Below are positions 6,648-6,911 of a stretch of 6,911 nt of DNA, one piece after another (within the stretch, counting starts at the first letter, position 1; every line of letters starts with the position of its first letter). Below the pieces are notes generated by a model, which was given only the letters and a program-made list of their open reading frames with translations, was not told the DNA's origin and did not search any database. The position numbers were made by a program, and so were the translations under genes. This DNA comes from an uncultured Eubacterium sp. (GTDB taxonomy: Bacteria; Bacillota_A; Clostridia; Lachnospirales; Lachnospiraceae): NCBI GenBank assembly GCA_947653505.1, contig CANTHI010000203.1, positions 1 to 6,911 on the forward strand, written 5' to 3'.

Positions 6648-6812
6648 TCAGAAAATTCGTGCTTTGATCCCAATAAGCAGGAGATTTTCTAAAAGCAGGA
6701 GGAAAATCTCCGAAAAAAACAAAATAAGGAGGTTTTCTATGGAGCAGCCCAAAACAGACAGAACTTCCTTTTTCTCAAAGTTCTTTGATAAATGTTCGAT
6801 TACAAATTTCAT
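6648..6812 (-). pseudogene. Remnant of an ABC transporter ATPase start (first ~18 codons), then unrelated sequence
   Basis: AGGAGG (6820-6825) lies 7 nt before the ATG at 6812. The first 18 residues, MKFVIEHLSKNFEKKEVL (6759-6812), closely resemble the start of ABC-2 type exporter ATPases in Lachnospiraceae, where the next part should lead to a Walker A motif. Instead the frame passes into SVLGCS and a Leu/Ile/Phe-rich tail, and stops after 54 residues. No Walker A, signature or Walker B motif is present. The simplest reading is that a deletion or rearrangement kept the ribosome site and the first codons. The family match is from memory and short. It overlaps the plus-strand ORF at 6739-6834 in antisense, so at most one of the two is likely to be functional. 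Confidence 0.45.
6680..6738 (+). promoter_or_regulatory. Candidate three-arm RNA switch covering the ribosome site of the small ORF
   Basis: Arm 1, GGAGATTTTC (6680-6689), pairs perfectly with arm 2, GAAAATCTCC (6702-6711). Arm 3, GGAGGTTTTC (6728-6737), can pair with the same arm 2 through nine Watson-Crick pairs and one G-U. Arm 3 contains most of the Shine-Dalgarno AAGGAGG (6726-6732) of the ORF starting at 6739. The two hairpins exclude each other: 1:2 leaves the ribosome site free and 2:3 hides it. This is the layout of a translational attenuator or riboswitch expression platform. On the minus strand the 2:3 pairing would have a C-A mismatch, so the pairing favours a plus-strand RNA. No known ligand domain is recognised upstream. 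The repeated arms could also come from local duplication. Confidence 0.45.
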
Positions 6813-6834
6813 CGTGTTGCCTCCTAAAATCTGA
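6739..6834 (+). CDS. Possible 31-aa small protein, function unknown
   Basis: ATG to TGA encodes 31 residues, starting MEQPKTDRTSFFSKFFDK and ending FIVLPPKI, with one Cys at 19. Support: AAGGAGG 6 nt before the ATG, a plus-strand terminator 9 nt after the stop, an upstream promoter candidate, and arms that could hide the ribosome site. Against: much of it is antisense to codons that look like an ABC ATPase start, and the length alone proves nothing. There is no signal peptide or clear membrane helix. The N-terminal half has an amphipathic look (FFSKFF), and the Cys followed by hydrophobic residues and Pro loosely recalls autoinducer precursors, but without an AgrB-like partner in view I do not claim that. 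I do not recognise the family. Confidence 0.35.
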   Translation: MEQPKTDRTSFFSKFFDKCSITNFIVLPPKI

Positions 6835-6843
6835 TTGACAAGA

Positions 6844-6872
6844 CGGCAGAGCTCTCTCCCTGCCGCCTTTTT
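6844..6872 (+). terminator. Rho-independent terminator on the plus strand
   Basis: CGGCAG (6844-6849) pairs with CTGCCG (6860-6865) around a 10-nt loop, and CC plus a run of seven T (6868-6872 uninterrupted as TTTTT) follows the stem closely. The opposite strand has only TCTTGTC after the stem, so termination is mainly for plus-strand transcripts. It sits directly after the small ORF and meets the end of a possible minus-strand gene. Confidence 0.65.
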
Positions 6873-6910
6873 CATTTCTTCGCTTTTTCTAACTTTTCCG
6901 ACTTATTGGA
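6872..6910 (-). CDS. Possible C-terminal end of a further minus-strand gene
   Basis: The only minus-strand frame open to the right edge reads SNKSEKLEKAKK and then TGA (6872-6874). A Lys/Glu-rich tail is common at protein C-termini, but 12 codons are too few for identification. If real, it would be the gene before the ABC remnant, 59 bp away; small GntR-type regulators often hold that place before such exporters, which is only a guess. Confidence 0.25.
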   Translation of the reverse strand, partial: SNKSEKLEKAKK

Positions 6911-6911
6911 C

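Larger units (their letters stand above)
6306..6738. other. Gene-poor intergenic region with divergent promoters, repeats and hairpins
   Basis: About 430 bp lie between kinase A and the small plus-strand ORF. From left to right they hold the kinase leader and promoter with two inverted repeats, a plus-strand promoter candidate, a short GC hairpin, a 12-nt tandem repeat, an 11-bp hairpin, a weak AAAGG/CCTTT stem at 6626-6642, and a three-armed pairing region. Open frames here do not look like real proteins, apart from the doubtful ABC remnant that enters from the right on the minus strand. The density of RNA stems suggests a structured leader or a small element. Confidence 0.5.

Noticed and set aside
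6485..6667. Plus-strand frame with repeating S-F-H-x residues
   Set aside because: It starts at TTG without a ribosome site, and its content is dictated by the 12-nt tandem repeat.
6739..6834. Small ORF as an AgrD-like cyclic autoinducer precursor
   Set aside because: It has a single Cys followed by hydrophobic residues, but lacks the usual acidic tail, and no AgrB-type protease is in view.
1..6911. tRNA, rRNA, CRISPR array, insertion sequence or transposase
   Set aside because: No cloverleaf, rRNA-like block, spaced direct repeats with unique spacers, or transposase motif was seen on either strand.

Overview
The window looks like chromosomal DNA of a Clostridia-class Firmicute, most likely a Lachnospiraceae gut commensal. 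This rests on AGGAGG-type ribosome sites, tandem hybrid kinases with the core HisKA-HATPase-REC-REC, and a solute-binding lipoprotein coupled to them. The assignment comes from family knowledge, not a database search.

About 90% of the window is one minus-strand operon, read right to left. A promoter (TATAAT at 6356-6361, TTGTGT at 6379-6384) and a strong ribosome site precede hybrid histidine kinase A (3162-6305, 1047 aa, no membrane segment). Kinase A carries a degenerate receiver-like domain, about three PAS-type domains, a kinase core and two intact receivers. After 57 bp comes kinase B (519-3104, 861 aa), with two membrane helices around a Cache-like extracellular sensor and the same kinase-receiver-receiver core. 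Its TGA stop overlaps an in-frame ATG of the next reading frame (ATGA), which encodes the N-terminal 146 residues of a solute-binding lipoprotein (1-438) and runs off the window. The operon thus pairs an internal sensor, a membrane sensor and an extracytoplasmic binding protein. Neither kinase has an HPt or DNA-binding output domain, so the end of any phosphorelay lies elsewhere.

The right end (6306-6911) is intergenic and harder to read. It holds two small inverted repeats around the kinase promoter, a divergent plus-strand promoter candidate, a 12-nt tandem repeat, an 11-bp hairpin, and a three-armed sequence in which one arm can pair with either of two others, one of which contains a Shine-Dalgarno. 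Directly after it is a 31-codon plus-strand ORF, then a plus-strand terminator. On the opposite strand the same DNA carries a well-placed ribosome site and about 18 codons resembling the start of an ABC transporter ATPase, followed by unrelated sequence. This is most simply a truncated gene remnant. The last 39 bp may be the 3' end of another minus-strand gene. The candidate RNA switch with its small ORF is the least explained part of the window.
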